Below, piece after piece: positions 46,594 to 54,282 of a stretch of DNA of 64,000 nt. The DNA is from Herbiconiux sp. GTDB lineage: Bacteria; Actinomycetota; Actinomycetes; Actinomycetales; Microbacteriaceae. The notes beneath the pieces were generated by a model, which did not search any database, was not told the origin of the DNA, and was given only the letters and a program-made list of their open reading frames with translations. The DNA is taken from contig NZ_JAHFUY010000024.1 in assembly GCF_023264895.1 (NCBI RefSeq), positions 1 through 64,000 of the forward strand, written 5' to 3'. A program made the position numbers and the translations under genes. The stretch's first letter is position 1. Each line of letters starts with the position of its first letter.

Positions 46594-46824
46594 CTACCAG
46601 GCGCCGGCGAGAGCCGCGATCGCGGCGATCAGCGACGCGAGCGCGATGGCCAGCGAGATCGCGATCAGCACCGCGTGCACGACGAGGAACTTCGTGGGCT
46701 TGCCCAGGGCATCCCTCGCACGCTCGTCGCGACTGACCCGACGGTAGAACTGGGGCCAGACGATCGCGTTCCACGCGGCGTTGACGATGAGCAGGATGGC
46801 GAGTGCGGTAATCATCCCGGCCAT
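46594..46824 (-). CDS. Small two-helix membrane protein (SCO4848-like)
   Basis: 76 aa with two hydrophobic helices (ITALAILLIVNAAWNAIVWP and KFLVVHAVLIAISLAIALAS) joined by a basic loop RRVSRDERARDALGKPTK. The length and arrangement resemble the SCO4848 family of actinobacterial membrane proteins; function unknown. Its ATG is 26 bp from the orn start on the other strand, so both are driven from overlapping promoters around the TCTAGA at 46837-46842. Confidence 0.75.
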   Translation of the reverse strand: MAGMITALAILLIVNAAWNAIVWPQFYRRVSRDERARDALGKPTKFLVVHAVLIAISLAIALASLIAAIAALAGAW

Positions 46825-46838
46825 TCTAGGAGGCGCTC

Positions 46839-46844
46839 TAGACT
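46839..46844 (+). promoter_or_regulatory. orn -10 box, probably leaderless
   Basis: TAGACT, six bases (CGGACC), then the ATG at 46851. Confidence 0.6.
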
Positions 46845-46850
46845 CGGACC

Positions 46851-47471
46851 ATGAGTTCTTCCTCCGACCGCCTCGTCTGGATCGACTGCGAGATGACGGG
46901 GCTCGACCTGGAGGTAGACGAGCTGGTGGAGGTCGCGGTGGTCGTGACCGACTTCGACCTGAACCTCGTCGACCCCGGTTTCAGCATCGTCATCAAGCCC
47001 GACGACTCCGCGCTGGCGCACATGAACGAGTTCGTCACGAACATGCACGCCTCGAGCGGCCTCGCCGACGAGATCCCGCACGGGGTGAGTCTCGCGGATG
47101 CCGAGTACCAGGTGCTCGAGTACATCCTGAAGCACGTCCCCACTGCGCAGCAGGCCCCCCTCGCGGGCAACACCATCGGCACCGACCGGGCGTTCCTCGC
47201 CAAGTTCATGCCGCGGGTCGACGGTCACCTGCACTACCGCAGCATCGACGTCTCCTCCATCAAGGAGCTCTCGCGCCGCTGGTTCCCCCGCGTCTACTTC
47301 AACGCCCCGGAGAAGGCGGGCGGGCACCGTGCCCTCGCCGACATCCTGGAGTCGATCCGCGAGCTCGAGTACTACCGCAAAGCGGTCTTCATCGCCGAGC
47401 CCGGCCCCACCTCCGCAGAGCTGAAAACCATCTCTTCGAGCGTGGTGGAAGAATTCGCCGCCCGGATGTAA
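46851..47471 (+). CDS. orn: Oligoribonuclease
   Basis: 206 aa, a DEDDh 3'-5' exonuclease that degrades 2-5 nt RNAs and pGpG. Visible are WIDCEMTGLD (Asp12, Glu14), the middle NTIGTDRAFLAKFMP region and EKAGGHRALADI (catalytic His and Asp). Essential in many bacteria. tRNA-His follows 48 bp downstream on the same strand, with a TAGAAT box (47473-47478) overlapping the orn stop as a possible tRNA promoter. Confidence 0.96.
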   Translation: MSSSSDRLVWIDCEMTGLDLEVDELVEVAVVVTDFDLNLVDPGFSIVIKPDDSALAHMNEFVTNMHASSGLADEIPHGVSLADAEYQVLEYILKHVPTAQQAPLAGNTIGTDRAFLAKFMPRVDGHLHYRSIDVSSIKELSRRWFPRVYFNAPEKAGGHRALADILESIRELEYYRKAVFIAEPGPTSAELKTISSSVVEEFAARM

Positions 47472-47518
47472 TAGAATCTTTCTTCGTCGCCCCGTGATCA
47501 TGATCATGAGGTGAACAT

Positions 47519-47595
47519 GGTGGATATAGCTCAGTTGGTAGAGCGCTGGCTTGTGGTGCCGGATGTCGCGGGTTCGAGTCCCGTTATTCACCCCA
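47519..47595 (+). tRNA. tRNA-His (anticodon GTG)
   Basis: Acceptor GTGGATA/TATTCAC with the characteristic extra G-1 (47519) opposite C73 (47592); D-arm GCTC...GAGC, anticodon stem CTGGC/GCCGG with loop TTGTGGT (anticodon GTG), T-arm GCGGG TTCGAGT CCCGT, then an encoded CCA (47593-47595). Confidence 0.96.
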
Positions 47596-47601
47596 ACACA
47601 C

Positions 47602-47631
47602 ACGATGGCCCGGTTCACGCCGGGCCATCGT
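47602..47631 (+). terminator. Terminator after tRNA-His
   Basis: acgatggcccgg (47602-47613) pairs perfectly with ccgggccatcgt (47620-47631) around a six-base loop, directly after the tRNA. The following gene starts 20 bases later. Confidence 0.8.
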
Positions 47632-47650
47632 CGTCTACGGCGAGGTGCAG

Positions 47651-48001
47651 ATGGTCGAGATGGACGCCGATGCGTTCGAGCAGCTCGTGGGCGACGAGCT
47701 CGACGAACTGCCCGACGAGATGGTCGACGGTCTCGACAACGTCGTGATCGTGGTGGAGGACCGACCCGAGGACGGCACCCTCGACCTGCTGGGGCTCTAC
47801 GACGGCGTCGCGCTCACCGAACGCGGCCAGTACGGCTTCGGCGAGATGCCCGACCGCATCACGATCTACCGGGAGCCGCTGCTGGCGATGGTGGAGACCC
47901 TCGACGAGCTGCGCGACCAGGTGCACGTCACCCTCGTGCACGAGATCGCCCACTACTACGGGATCGACGACGAGAAGCTGCACGAGCTCGGCTGGGGCTG
48001 A
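47651..48001 (+). CDS. Minimal zincin-like metallopeptidase family protein
   Basis: 116 aa from the ATG at 47651; a GTG at 47645 is also possible. Compact metalloprotease fold: LVHEIAHYYGIDDEKLHELGWG near the C-terminus gives HExxH plus a downstream His ligand. The family (COG3824) is widespread in actinobacteria, with no known substrate. A preceding terminator separates it from the tRNA, and its own promoter would lie inside that hairpin region, so it may depend on read-through. Confidence 0.85.
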   Translation: MVEMDADAFEQLVGDELDELPDEMVDGLDNVVIVVEDRPEDGTLDLLGLYDGVALTERGQYGFGEMPDRITIYREPLLAMVETLDELRDQVHVTLVHEIAHYYGIDDEKLHELGWG

Positions 48002-48041
48002 GCGCGCCGGGTCGATGCCGGGATCGGCACCCACCGCACCA

Positions 48042-48047
48042 TAGCCT
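48042..48047 (+). promoter_or_regulatory. -10 box of a probably leaderless gene
   Basis: TAGCCT, six bases (GGGGGC), then the ATG at 48054. Confidence 0.6.
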
Positions 48048-48053
48048 GGGGGC

Positions 48054-49310
48054 ATGGCAGGTTCAGCTGGACGCAAGGCGATCCGCGCGGTCGTGATCGT
48101 GATCGGCGTGTTCGTCATCCTCGCCATCGGGCTCTACGGCCCCGCCACGCTCGTGGGCCCTCTGCCGCCGGCCACGGCGACGCTCCTCGAGACCTCCGCC
48201 GATGCGGGGGTCACCGGCACACCCACGCTGCCCACGACGGGCGCGAGCGCCCTCGTGGCCGAGGGCTCCGACCAGGTGCTGGCCACGGCGGGTCTTCCCG
48301 AGGCGGTGCCCATCGGCGGCTCGGCGAAGGTCATCACGGCGCTCGTCGTGCTCGACGCGAAGCCCATGGAGGCCGGCTCCCCCGGTGGCTCCGTCACGAT
48401 CTCGCGCGAGGACTACGACGGCTTCGTGCGCTACATCTCCGAGAGCGCCCGAGCCGTGCCCTTCATCGCCGGCGAGACCTGGACGCAGCGCGAGATGCTG
48501 CAGGCCGCCCTGCTCGGCTCGAGCAACAACCACGCCGACGCGCTCGCGCGCTGGGCCTTCGGCTCGATCGAGGGCTATCTCGCGGCCGCCGACGCCTGGC
48601 TCGCCGAGCGCGGGCTCTCGAGCGTCGAGCTCGTCGACGCCACGGGCCTCGACGAGGGCGACATCGGCACGGCCTCGGATCTCGCCCGCATCACGGCCCT
48701 CGCCTTCGCCGAGCCCGCGATCGCCGAGGTGATGGCAGAGGACGGCGCGAAGCTCACCGGCGGGCGATCCGTCGAGAACCTCTCGGGCTACCTGCCCGAC
48801 CTCGGCTACCTCGGCCTCTCGCGGAGCTACACCGACCAGGCGGGCATCTGCTTCCTCTTCGCCCTCCAGGTGCCGGTGGCCGATGCCGGCGAGACCGTCA
48901 CCCTCTACGGCGCGCTGCTCCGCGAGCCCGACTGGGACACCGTCGACGCCGACCTCGAGACGCTCGCCTCGACGGCGGCGACCACCATTCGGCAGACCCC
49001 CGTGATCACCGCGGGGCAGCCCTTCGTGACCTACACGACCGCCTGGGGCGAGACCGCGCAGGGCGTCGCCCGCTCGACCGAGACGCGGATGCTGTGGGTG
49101 ACGTCGCCCCTGGAGTACCGGGTCGACGCCGAGGAGCTGAGCACCGCATCCGCCGGCCGCGACGTGGGCAGCGTGACCGTGTCGACGCCCGACGGCGACG
49201 TCACCGTGCTGCTCGAGCTCGACGCCCGGCTCGGCGATCCGGGCCCCATGTGGCGGCTCGGCAACCCCGTGCCCGTGATCACGGCCTTCATCGAGTCGCG
49301 GACCGACTGA
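48054..49310 (+). CDS. D-alanyl-D-alanine carboxypeptidase-like protein lacking catalytic motifs
   Basis: 418 aa. N-terminal membrane helix (AVVIVIGVFVILAIGLYG), then an S11/PBP5-like domain. The SxxK motif should read S-x-x-K at about residue 89 but is G89-S90-A91-K92 (VPIGGSAKVITALVVLD): the nucleophile Ser is replaced by Gly. The SxN motif survives (LLGSSNNHADALA), but the KTG motif aligned at SYTDQAG reads SRS instead. It is therefore probably a non-catalytic penicillin-binding-like protein. Single-gene unit with a leaderless-type -10. Confidence 0.8.
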   Translation: MAGSAGRKAIRAVVIVIGVFVILAIGLYGPATLVGPLPPATATLLETSADAGVTGTPTLPTTGASALVAEGSDQVLATAGLPEAVPIGGSAKVITALVVLDAKPMEAGSPGGSVTISREDYDGFVRYISESARAVPFIAGETWTQREMLQAALLGSSNNHADALARWAFGSIEGYLAAADAWLAERGLSSVELVDATGLDEGDIGTASDLARITALAFAEPAIAEVMAEDGAKLTGGRSVENLSGYLPDLGYLGLSRSYTDQAGICFLFALQVPVADAGETVTLYGALLREPDWDTVDADLETLASTAATTIRQTPVITAGQPFVTYTTAWGETAQGVARSTETRMLWVTSPLEYRVDAEELSTASAGRDVGSVTVSTPDGDVTVLLELDARLGDPGPMWRLGNPVPVITAFIESRTD

Positions 49311-49343
49311 CGCCGCTCGACGCCGCGGCCTGGTCCTGGAACG

Positions 49344-49886
49344 TCAGGTCGGCACCAAGACGTCGGCGAGCTCCCGGGGCCGCTCCCGCTCGACGAAGGC
49401 GCTCCACTGCCGCTCCCAGCGATCCCACTCCCGCGCGTAGAGGTCGCCGTCGCGGAGGAGTGCCCGGCGCTTCCGCTCCGCGTCGTCGGTCTCGACCCAG
49501 ATCGTGCGGTCGGCGAGGGCCGCGTTGGCCCGGCTGAGCGCACCGCAGCCCTCGACGACCAGGGGGGCCGCGGGATCGACCACGTGCCACTCGGCCTGCC
49601 GCTCCTCCGCCCAGTCGTAGCGGCGCCAGCGCGCCAGGGCTCCTGTGCGGTAGGGCCGCAGCAGGTGCTCGGTGATCTGGGCGCTCGCGGCCTCGAGGCC
49701 GTCCCAGCCCGGGTAGATGCTGTCGAGCTGCACGAGGGTCAGGGGCACGGGGCCCGCCCACTCGGCGACGAGACGCTCGGCGTAGTCGGTCTTGCCCGAT
49801 CCGCTCGGGCCGTCGATGAGGATGACGCTCACGCCGTTCACGCCGTTCACGTCGCTCACGCCGCTCACACCGTTCACGCCTCTCAC
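49344..49886 (-). CDS. P-loop kinase-like protein in the TPP-riboswitch operon
   Basis: About 180 aa from the GTG at 49884-49886 (overlapping the ecfT stop) or fewer from later GTGs. P-loop IDGPSGSGKTDYAERL, then LDSIYPGWDGLEAASAQITE and a DGDLYAREWDRWERQW C-terminal region; it belongs to the uridine-kinase-like P-loop family often called ATP-binding protein. Being last in a thiamine-regulated ECF operon, it may phosphorylate thiamine, its pyrimidine or its thiazole moiety; this is inference. The N-terminus is built from a nine-base repeat (see the repeat entry), so the start is uncertain. Confidence 0.75.
   Translation of the reverse strand: MRGVNGVSGVSDVNGVNGVSVILIDGPSGSGKTDYAERLVAEWAGPVPLTLVQLDSIYPGWDGLEAASAQITEHLLRPYRTGALARWRRYDWAEERQAEWHVVDPAAPLVVEGCGALSRANAALADRTIWVETDDAERKRRALLRDGDLYAREWDRWERQWSAFVERERPRELADVLVPT
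49824..49886 (-). repeat. Nine-base tandem repeat of in-frame GTG codons
   Basis: Seven 9-base units of the form GTGARCGRC (consecutive: GTGAGAGGC, GTGAACGGT, GTGAGCGGC, GTGAGCGAC, GTGAACGGC, GTGAACGGC, GTGAGCGTC on the minus strand). Each begins with an in-frame GTG, so seven possible start codons stand nine bases apart in the kinase gene. It is a slippage-prone tract that overlaps the ecfT stop. Confidence 0.85.
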
Positions 49887-50665
49887 CCGACCACGAAGCG
49901 CACGGCGCCGGTCGCGATGGAGGTGGCGAGCGCGATGGCGCCGATCGAGGCACCGATCGCGACGAGCAGCCACTCGCGGGAGCCGAAGACCGACTCGCGA
50001 GCCCAGGTGCGGGTGATGGAGCCGCCGAAGCCGCGCGCCTCCATCGCGGTGGCGAGCTTGCTGCCGCGGCGGAGCGACAGCACGAGCAGCGCGAAGGCCT
50101 GCCCGGCGAAGCGGCGCACGCGGCCGGTGTCGCCGAGCCCCCTCGCGCGGCGGGCGAGCTCGAGCTGGCGCCAGTCGTCGAGGAACAGGCTGATCAGGCG
50201 GAGTCCCGCGAGCGCTCCGAGCACGAACCGGCTCGGGAGGTGCCAGACCTGGGCGAGGCCGTCGGCGAGGTCGGTCGGGTCGATCGTGGCGAAGAGCACC
50301 ACGGCCGGCAGCCCGATGGCGAGGATGCGGAGCACGGTGGCGATGGCGAGCACGATCGAGCCGTCGCTGATGTGGATGAGCCAGAGCTCGACGTACGTCC
50401 GGCCGTCCTGCACGCCGTAGAGCAGCGTGGTGAGGCCGGCGAGGGGGGCGGCGATCCAGATCGCGGCCGTGCGGCGGAAGAAGGCGCGCCCATCCAGGCC
50501 GGCGTTCGCGAACAGAAGGCTCTCGAGCACGAGTGCCACCGCCGCCGACACCCAGTCGATGGTGACGATGAGGAACCCGCTGAGCAGCAGCGCCGCCGCG
50601 AGCTTCGCGACCGGGTTGACAGTGTAGATGCGGGCCGTGCCCCGGATCGGCGTGAGGATGCTCAT
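49883..50665 (-). CDS. ykoC: ECF transporter transmembrane subunit T (thiamine-type)
   Basis: 260 aa, about five to six membrane helices. The two Ala-Arg-containing coupling motifs are visible, RRARGLGDTG and MEARGFGG, which dock the ATPases. It pairs with YkoE-like S and YkoD-like A subunits encoded upstream in the same operon, overlapping both neighbours by four bases. The symbol is by homology to the Bacillus thiamine/HMP transporter. Confidence 0.88.
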   Translation of the reverse strand: MSILTPIRGTARIYTVNPVAKLAAALLLSGFLIVTIDWVSAAVALVLESLLFANAGLDGRAFFRRTAAIWIAAPLAGLTTLLYGVQDGRTYVELWLIHISDGSIVLAIATVLRILAIGLPAVVLFATIDPTDLADGLAQVWHLPSRFVLGALAGLRLISLFLDDWRQLELARRARGLGDTGRVRRFAGQAFALLVLSLRRGSKLATAMEARGFGGSITRTWARESVFGSREWLLVAIGASIGAIALATSIATGAVRFVVG

Positions 50666-52242
50666 GAGCCACCCACCTCGAGCACCTGGTCAGCGAGGGC
50701 CTCGATGAAGGCGCGGTCGTGGGTGACGGCCACGACGGCGGTGCCACGGTCGAGCTGCTCGCCGAGGAGGCGCACGAGCTCGGCCCAGGTGCGGGAGTCC
50801 TGGCCGAACGTGGGTTCGTCGAGCACGAGGATGCGGGGCCGGGCCACGAGCGCCGACGCCACCGAGAGGCGCCGCTTCTCGCCGCCGGAGAGCGTGTAGG
50901 GGTTGGCGTCGAGGAGCTCCTCGAGGCGGAGCCGTCCTGCGACGTCGGCGACTCTCTCCGCGATCTCCTCGGGCGGGAGACGGAGGGCTCTGAGGGAGAC
51001 CTCCAGCTCTCCGCGCACGGAGCCGGAGACGAACTGGTGCTCCGGATCCTGGAAGACGGTGCCGATGCGTGTCAGGAGCGCGCGGGACGTCCAGCGGGCC
51101 GGATCGGCGGCCGGGGTGACGTCGTGTCGCCAGCGGCCGAGGCGCAGCAGGCGCGGACGCGGCGGGACTCCGTCGGCGGGATCGACGCCCGACAGCTCGG
51201 GCGTCGCCACCAGCGTGCCCCCGGCGCGCGGGATGAGGCCGGCCAGGGTGAGCGCGAGCGTCGACTTGCCCGCGCCGTTCGGGCCCGTCACGGCGGTGGC
51301 CTCGCCCGCCCGGACGCGCACGTCGATGCAGTCGGCCACAACTGTGCCCGGCACACGCTCCACGGCGAGCGCGGCCGCCTCGAGGAGCAGCGGGTGCGTG
51401 ACGGCACGCTCGAGGACGGGCCGCTCGCGGGCGGGCCCGCCGCCGAGCGGATCCGCCCCGGGCACCCACACGCCGCCGGCCGCCAGCTCCTCCCCGCGCT
51501 CCCTCAGCACGGTCGCCGGATCGCCGTCGGCGAGCACTCCCCCGCCGGGTTCGAGCACGATCACGCGGTCCACGACGTCGAGCCAGACGTCGACCCGGTG
51601 CTCGATCACCACGAAGGTGGCGTTCGAGGCCCGCACGACGCCGGCCACGGCATCCCGCACCTCGACGACCCCCGCGGGGTCGAGGTTCGCCGTGGGCTCG
51701 TCGAGCAGCACCACGTCGGGGCGCATGGCGATGACACCGGCGAGCGCGACCCGCTGCTTCTGCCCGCCCGAGAGCGCCGAGGTGGGTCGGTCGAGGGCGA
51801 GGTCGAGCCCCACCTCGGCGAGGGCCTTGCCGACCCGTGGCCAGATCTCGTCTCTCGGCACTCCGAGGTTCTCGCATCCGAACGCCACGTCGTCGCCCAC
51901 GCGCGCGAGCACGATCTGGGAGTCGGGATCCTGCAGCACGAGGCCCACCCGCCCACGGGTCTCCTCCGGCCGGCGGCCGCCCACGAGCAGCTCGCCCTCC
52001 TCCTCGCCCTCGTCGGCGCCGCCGAGGACTCCCGCGAAGGCGTGCATGAGGGTCGACTTGCCCGCTCCGGATGCGCCGAGCAGGAGCACCCGCTCGCCCG
52101 GCTCGATCACGAGGTCGAGTCCGCGCAGCGCCCACGAGGAGCGGCCCGCGTGGCGCCAGCCCCAGTTCTCGGCGCGAAGGCCCGCTGCCGCGCGTTCGTC
52201 GCGCGCGGCAGCGGTGTCCTCCCCGTGGGTCCCGATCGGCAC
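50662..52242 (-). CDS. ykoD: Fused ECF transporter ATPase (two ABC domains, YkoD-like)
   Basis: 526 aa with two complete ATPase domains in one chain: first Walker A GASGAGKST and LSGGQKQR; second Walker A GPNGAGKST and LSGGEKRR, with DEPTANLD and DEPTFG. The GTG at 52240-52242 lies three bases after the ecfS TAG, with GGAG upstream. In the ECF complex it energises thiamine or HMP uptake. It overlaps the T-subunit gene by four bases. Confidence 0.9.
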   Translation of the reverse strand: MPIGTHGEDTAAARDERAAAGLRAENWGWRHAGRSSWALRGLDLVIEPGERVLLLGASGAGKSTLMHAFAGVLGGADEGEEEGELLVGGRRPEETRGRVGLVLQDPDSQIVLARVGDDVAFGCENLGVPRDEIWPRVGKALAEVGLDLALDRPTSALSGGQKQRVALAGVIAMRPDVVLLDEPTANLDPAGVVEVRDAVAGVVRASNATFVVIEHRVDVWLDVVDRVIVLEPGGGVLADGDPATVLRERGEELAAGGVWVPGADPLGGGPARERPVLERAVTHPLLLEAAALAVERVPGTVVADCIDVRVRAGEATAVTGPNGAGKSTLALTLAGLIPRAGGTLVATPELSGVDPADGVPPRPRLLRLGRWRHDVTPAADPARWTSRALLTRIGTVFQDPEHQFVSGSVRGELEVSLRALRLPPEEIAERVADVAGRLRLEELLDANPYTLSGGEKRRLSVASALVARPRILVLDEPTFGQDSRTWAELVRLLGEQLDRGTAVVAVTHDRAFIEALADQVLEVGGS

Positions 52243-52244
52243 TC

Positions 52245-52877
52245 CTAGCTCCGGGCCGTGACCTCGCGGCCGGCGGCGAAGCGGCTGAGCGCCCCCGTTC
52301 TCGCGAGCGCCCGCACCACGACCCAGGAGAGCAGGCCCGCCACCAGTGCGCCGCCGATCACGGCGCAGACGATGTAGATCGTCTTGAAGTCGGCGCCGGT
52401 GCCGGCGTACCAGAGGATGGAGTCGTTGATGCCCATCGCGAGTCCGGCGCCCGCACCCGCGAGCACGGCGACGTAGACGCGGTAGTTGGCGTAGAGGAAG
52501 ATCGCGAAGACGAGCTCCGCGCCGAGTCCCTGCACGAGGCCGGAGACCAGGGTGAGCGGGCCCCACTGGGTTCCGACGAGGGCCGACACGGTGGCGGCGA
52601 CGAGTTCGGTGAAGAGCGCGGCGCCGGGCTTCCGGATGATGAGGCCGCCGAGCACGCCGGCGAAGAGCCAGACGCCGTAGAGCAGCGACTGGGCGCCGGG
52701 GAGCAGGGCCTCGAGCGGCGCGCTGAGGGGGGTGTAGGTGAGGTTCCAGACCCAGAAGATGAGTCCGGCGGCCACGCCGATGACCGCGGCCACGACGATG
52801 TCGACGACGCGCCAGCGGAGGCTTCCGCGGCGGCGGGTGAAGGGCTTGGCGCCCTGGTTCTCGATGGTGGAATGCAC
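52245..52877 (-). CDS. ykoE: ECF transporter substrate-binding subunit S, YkoE family
   Basis: 210 aa with a GTG start and AAAGG upstream. About six membrane helices; the conserved LWLFAGVLGGLIIRKPGAAL-like segment of YkoE is present as GVWLFAGVLGGLIIRKPGA. YkoE binds thiamine or its pyrimidine (HMP). A TPP riboswitch lies in its leader. First gene of the operon. No ATG is available nearby. Confidence 0.9.
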   Translation of the reverse strand: MHSTIENQGAKPFTRRRGSLRWRVVDIVVAAVIGVAAGLIFWVWNLTYTPLSAPLEALLPGAQSLLYGVWLFAGVLGGLIIRKPGAALFTELVAATVSALVGTQWGPLTLVSGLVQGLGAELVFAIFLYANYRVYVAVLAGAGAGLAMGINDSILWYAGTGADFKTIYIVCAVIGGALVAGLLSWVVVRALARTGALSRFAAGREVTARS

Positions 52878-52959
52878 TGACGTGCCCTTTCGTCCGGAGG
52901 AAGGGGCACGGGTGACCACGCGCTCGCGGCCCGTGACGCGGGCCTCGGCCGCGGGGCCT

Positions 52960-53053
52960 GAGATGCCTCCCTGCGCTGGCATGATCCAGATCAGGTTCGA
53001 CGGTCGAAGGTTGAGAACCTTCCTCTCAGCCCGGCTCACCGGACTCCCGTGTG
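52960..53053 (-). promoter_or_regulatory. TPP riboswitch (THI element)
   Basis: The minus strand carries the two conserved halves: ACGGGAGTCC...GGCTGAGAGG from 53050 downward, and ACCTGATCTGGATCATGCCAGCG with GGGAGGCATCTC ending near 52960. These match the thi-box consensus (CTGAGA and ACCTGATCTGGATAATGCCA). GC-rich hairpins follow downstream (for example gcccg/cgggc at 52929-52943) before the GTG, so regulation may be by termination or by hiding the ribosome-binding site; the mechanism cannot be read with certainty. Confidence 0.95.
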
Positions 53054-53058
53054 GCTCC

Positions 53059-53064
53059 ACTATA
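53059..53064 (-). promoter_or_regulatory. Promoter -10 of the TPP-riboswitch operon
   Basis: TATAGT on the minus strand (plus actata), about seven bases before the expected start of the riboswitch. The left arm of the flanking inverted repeat begins about 28 bases further up, and no -35 resembling TTGACA is visible between them. Confidence 0.55.
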
Positions 53065-53091
53065 GCCCCGCCCCTCCCGCCGCCCGCCTCG

Positions 53092-53152
53092 CCCACTTGA
53101 CACAAGATGTGCCAAGTCGGCGTACTTAGGCGCACCTTGTGTCAAGTCGATG
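53092..53152. repeat. Left 61-bp inverted-repeat arm of the DUF559 unit
   Basis: This arm and the arm at 54283-54343 are inverted copies: 54 of 61 positions match, with the first 31 bases from the outer end identical and no indel. Each arm also folds on itself: acttgacacaag (53095-53106) pairs with cttgtgtcaagt (53136-53147), with aagt/actt inside. The outer end begins cccacttgac. No target-site duplication is seen. Confidence 0.85.
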
Positions 53153-53218
53153 GCGGGGGTCGGGTCGGGTCCTGTGGATAACCCGTTCGGGGCTTCGGCG
53201 GGCGGGCACCATAGGGCG

Positions 53219-54208
53219 ATGCGCACCCCGTCCGAACTTCCGAGCGACCTGCGGTGGCGGCCGTTCTCCGTCGACGCCGGTCGCGCATCCGGTGTCACCG
53301 ACCAGCGGATGCGGGGCCGAGACCTCCGGAGGCCCCACCGGGCCGTGCGCGTGCCGCCGGGGGTCTTCGAGAGCGTGGACGACGGCTCGGATGCGCGTGC
53401 GGGCGCAGACCTCGTCCCGCTGCTCGCACGGTGCCACGCCTACGCCACGATCATGCGATCGAGCCAGTTCTTCAGCCACGTGACCGCGGCACGGCTGTGG
53501 GGCCTCCCCGTGCCGCCGTGGTCACCCGAGGAGCTCCTCGACGTGGCCGAGCCCGCACCGCTGAGGGCACCCAGGGTCGCCGGGGTGCGGGGCCACCAGT
53601 TCGAAGACGTTCGGGTGCGCGTGCTCGAACGCCACGGGCTGCGCGTCGCCGACCCCGTGTCGACGTTCCTGCATCTCGCCCGGGCGGTCGACCACGGTCG
53701 GCTGGTCGCAGTGGGCGATCATCTCGTGCGGGTGCCCCGCGTCCCTGATCCCGAGGAGCTGCGCCCGTTCTGCACCCGTGCAGAGCTCGCGGCACGGCTC
53801 GACGGCCATCGCGGGCGTGGCCGCCGGGCCGCCGTGCTCGCGCTCGGGCGGGTGCGCGACGGGGTCGACTCGCCGCAGGAGACGCGGCTCCGACTGCTCC
53901 TCGCCGACGGCGGACTTCCGGAACCGCTCACCGATGTCAGGGTCACCGACGAGTCCGGCGGGGTCGTCACGTGGCTCGACATGTTCTACCCCGGGCTGAG
54001 GCTGGCCGTCGAGTACGACGGGCAGCAGCACCGCACGAGCGACCGGCAGTTCGCGCGGGACGGCGAGCGGGTGGAGCAGCTGCGGCGGCTCGACATCGGG
54101 CTCGTGCGCGTGGAGCGGACCGCGATGAGCGGATCGGGAGTCGCGGCACTTCGAGCCGTCGAGTCACGGATGCGCGAGCACGGTTGGCCGGACCGCTCGG
54201 CTCTCTGA
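53219..54208 (+). CDS. AbiEi-like N-terminal and DUF559 (Vsr-like) nuclease-fold protein
   Basis: 329 aa from the ATG at 53219; the frame is open to an ATG at 53150 inside the repeat arm, but the family start lies here. Residues 1-140 resemble the AbiEi-type antitoxin fold (FSHVTAARLWGLPVPPW), the middle has HGLRVADPVSTFLHLAR, and the C-terminal 100 residues are DUF559, a PD-(D/E)xK/Vsr-like fold: SPQETRLRLLL (Glu), VTWLDMFYPG (Asp), LAVEYDGQQHR (Glu-Asp). The role is unknown: a nuclease or a DNA-binding remnant. It stands alone between the inverted repeats. Confidence 0.78.
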   Translation: MRTPSELPSDLRWRPFSVDAGRASGVTDQRMRGRDLRRPHRAVRVPPGVFESVDDGSDARAGADLVPLLARCHAYATIMRSSQFFSHVTAARLWGLPVPPWSPEELLDVAEPAPLRAPRVAGVRGHQFEDVRVRVLERHGLRVADPVSTFLHLARAVDHGRLVAVGDHLVRVPRVPDPEELRPFCTRAELAARLDGHRGRGRRAAVLALGRVRDGVDSPQETRLRLLLADGGLPEPLTDVRVTDESGGVVTWLDMFYPGLRLAVEYDGQQHRTSDRQFARDGERVEQLRRLDIGLVRVERTAMSGSGVAALRAVESRMREHGWPDRSAL

Positions 54209-54282
54209 GGGGCGCCGTCGCGCCCGACCCCGACCTCGCTCGACCCCGCCGCGCCGCGCCCCGCCCCTACCCGCCCTCGAGG

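Noticed and set aside
47495-47506. Palindrome tgatcatgatca before tRNA-His
   Set aside because: It is built from GATC/CATG repeats and has no clear function; 12 bp of this kind can arise by chance, so it is noted only here.
49824-49886. A CRISPR-like or regulatory repeat array before the P-loop kinase gene
   Set aside because: Units are 9 bp with no spacers and lie inside a coding frame, so it is an in-gene tandem repeat.
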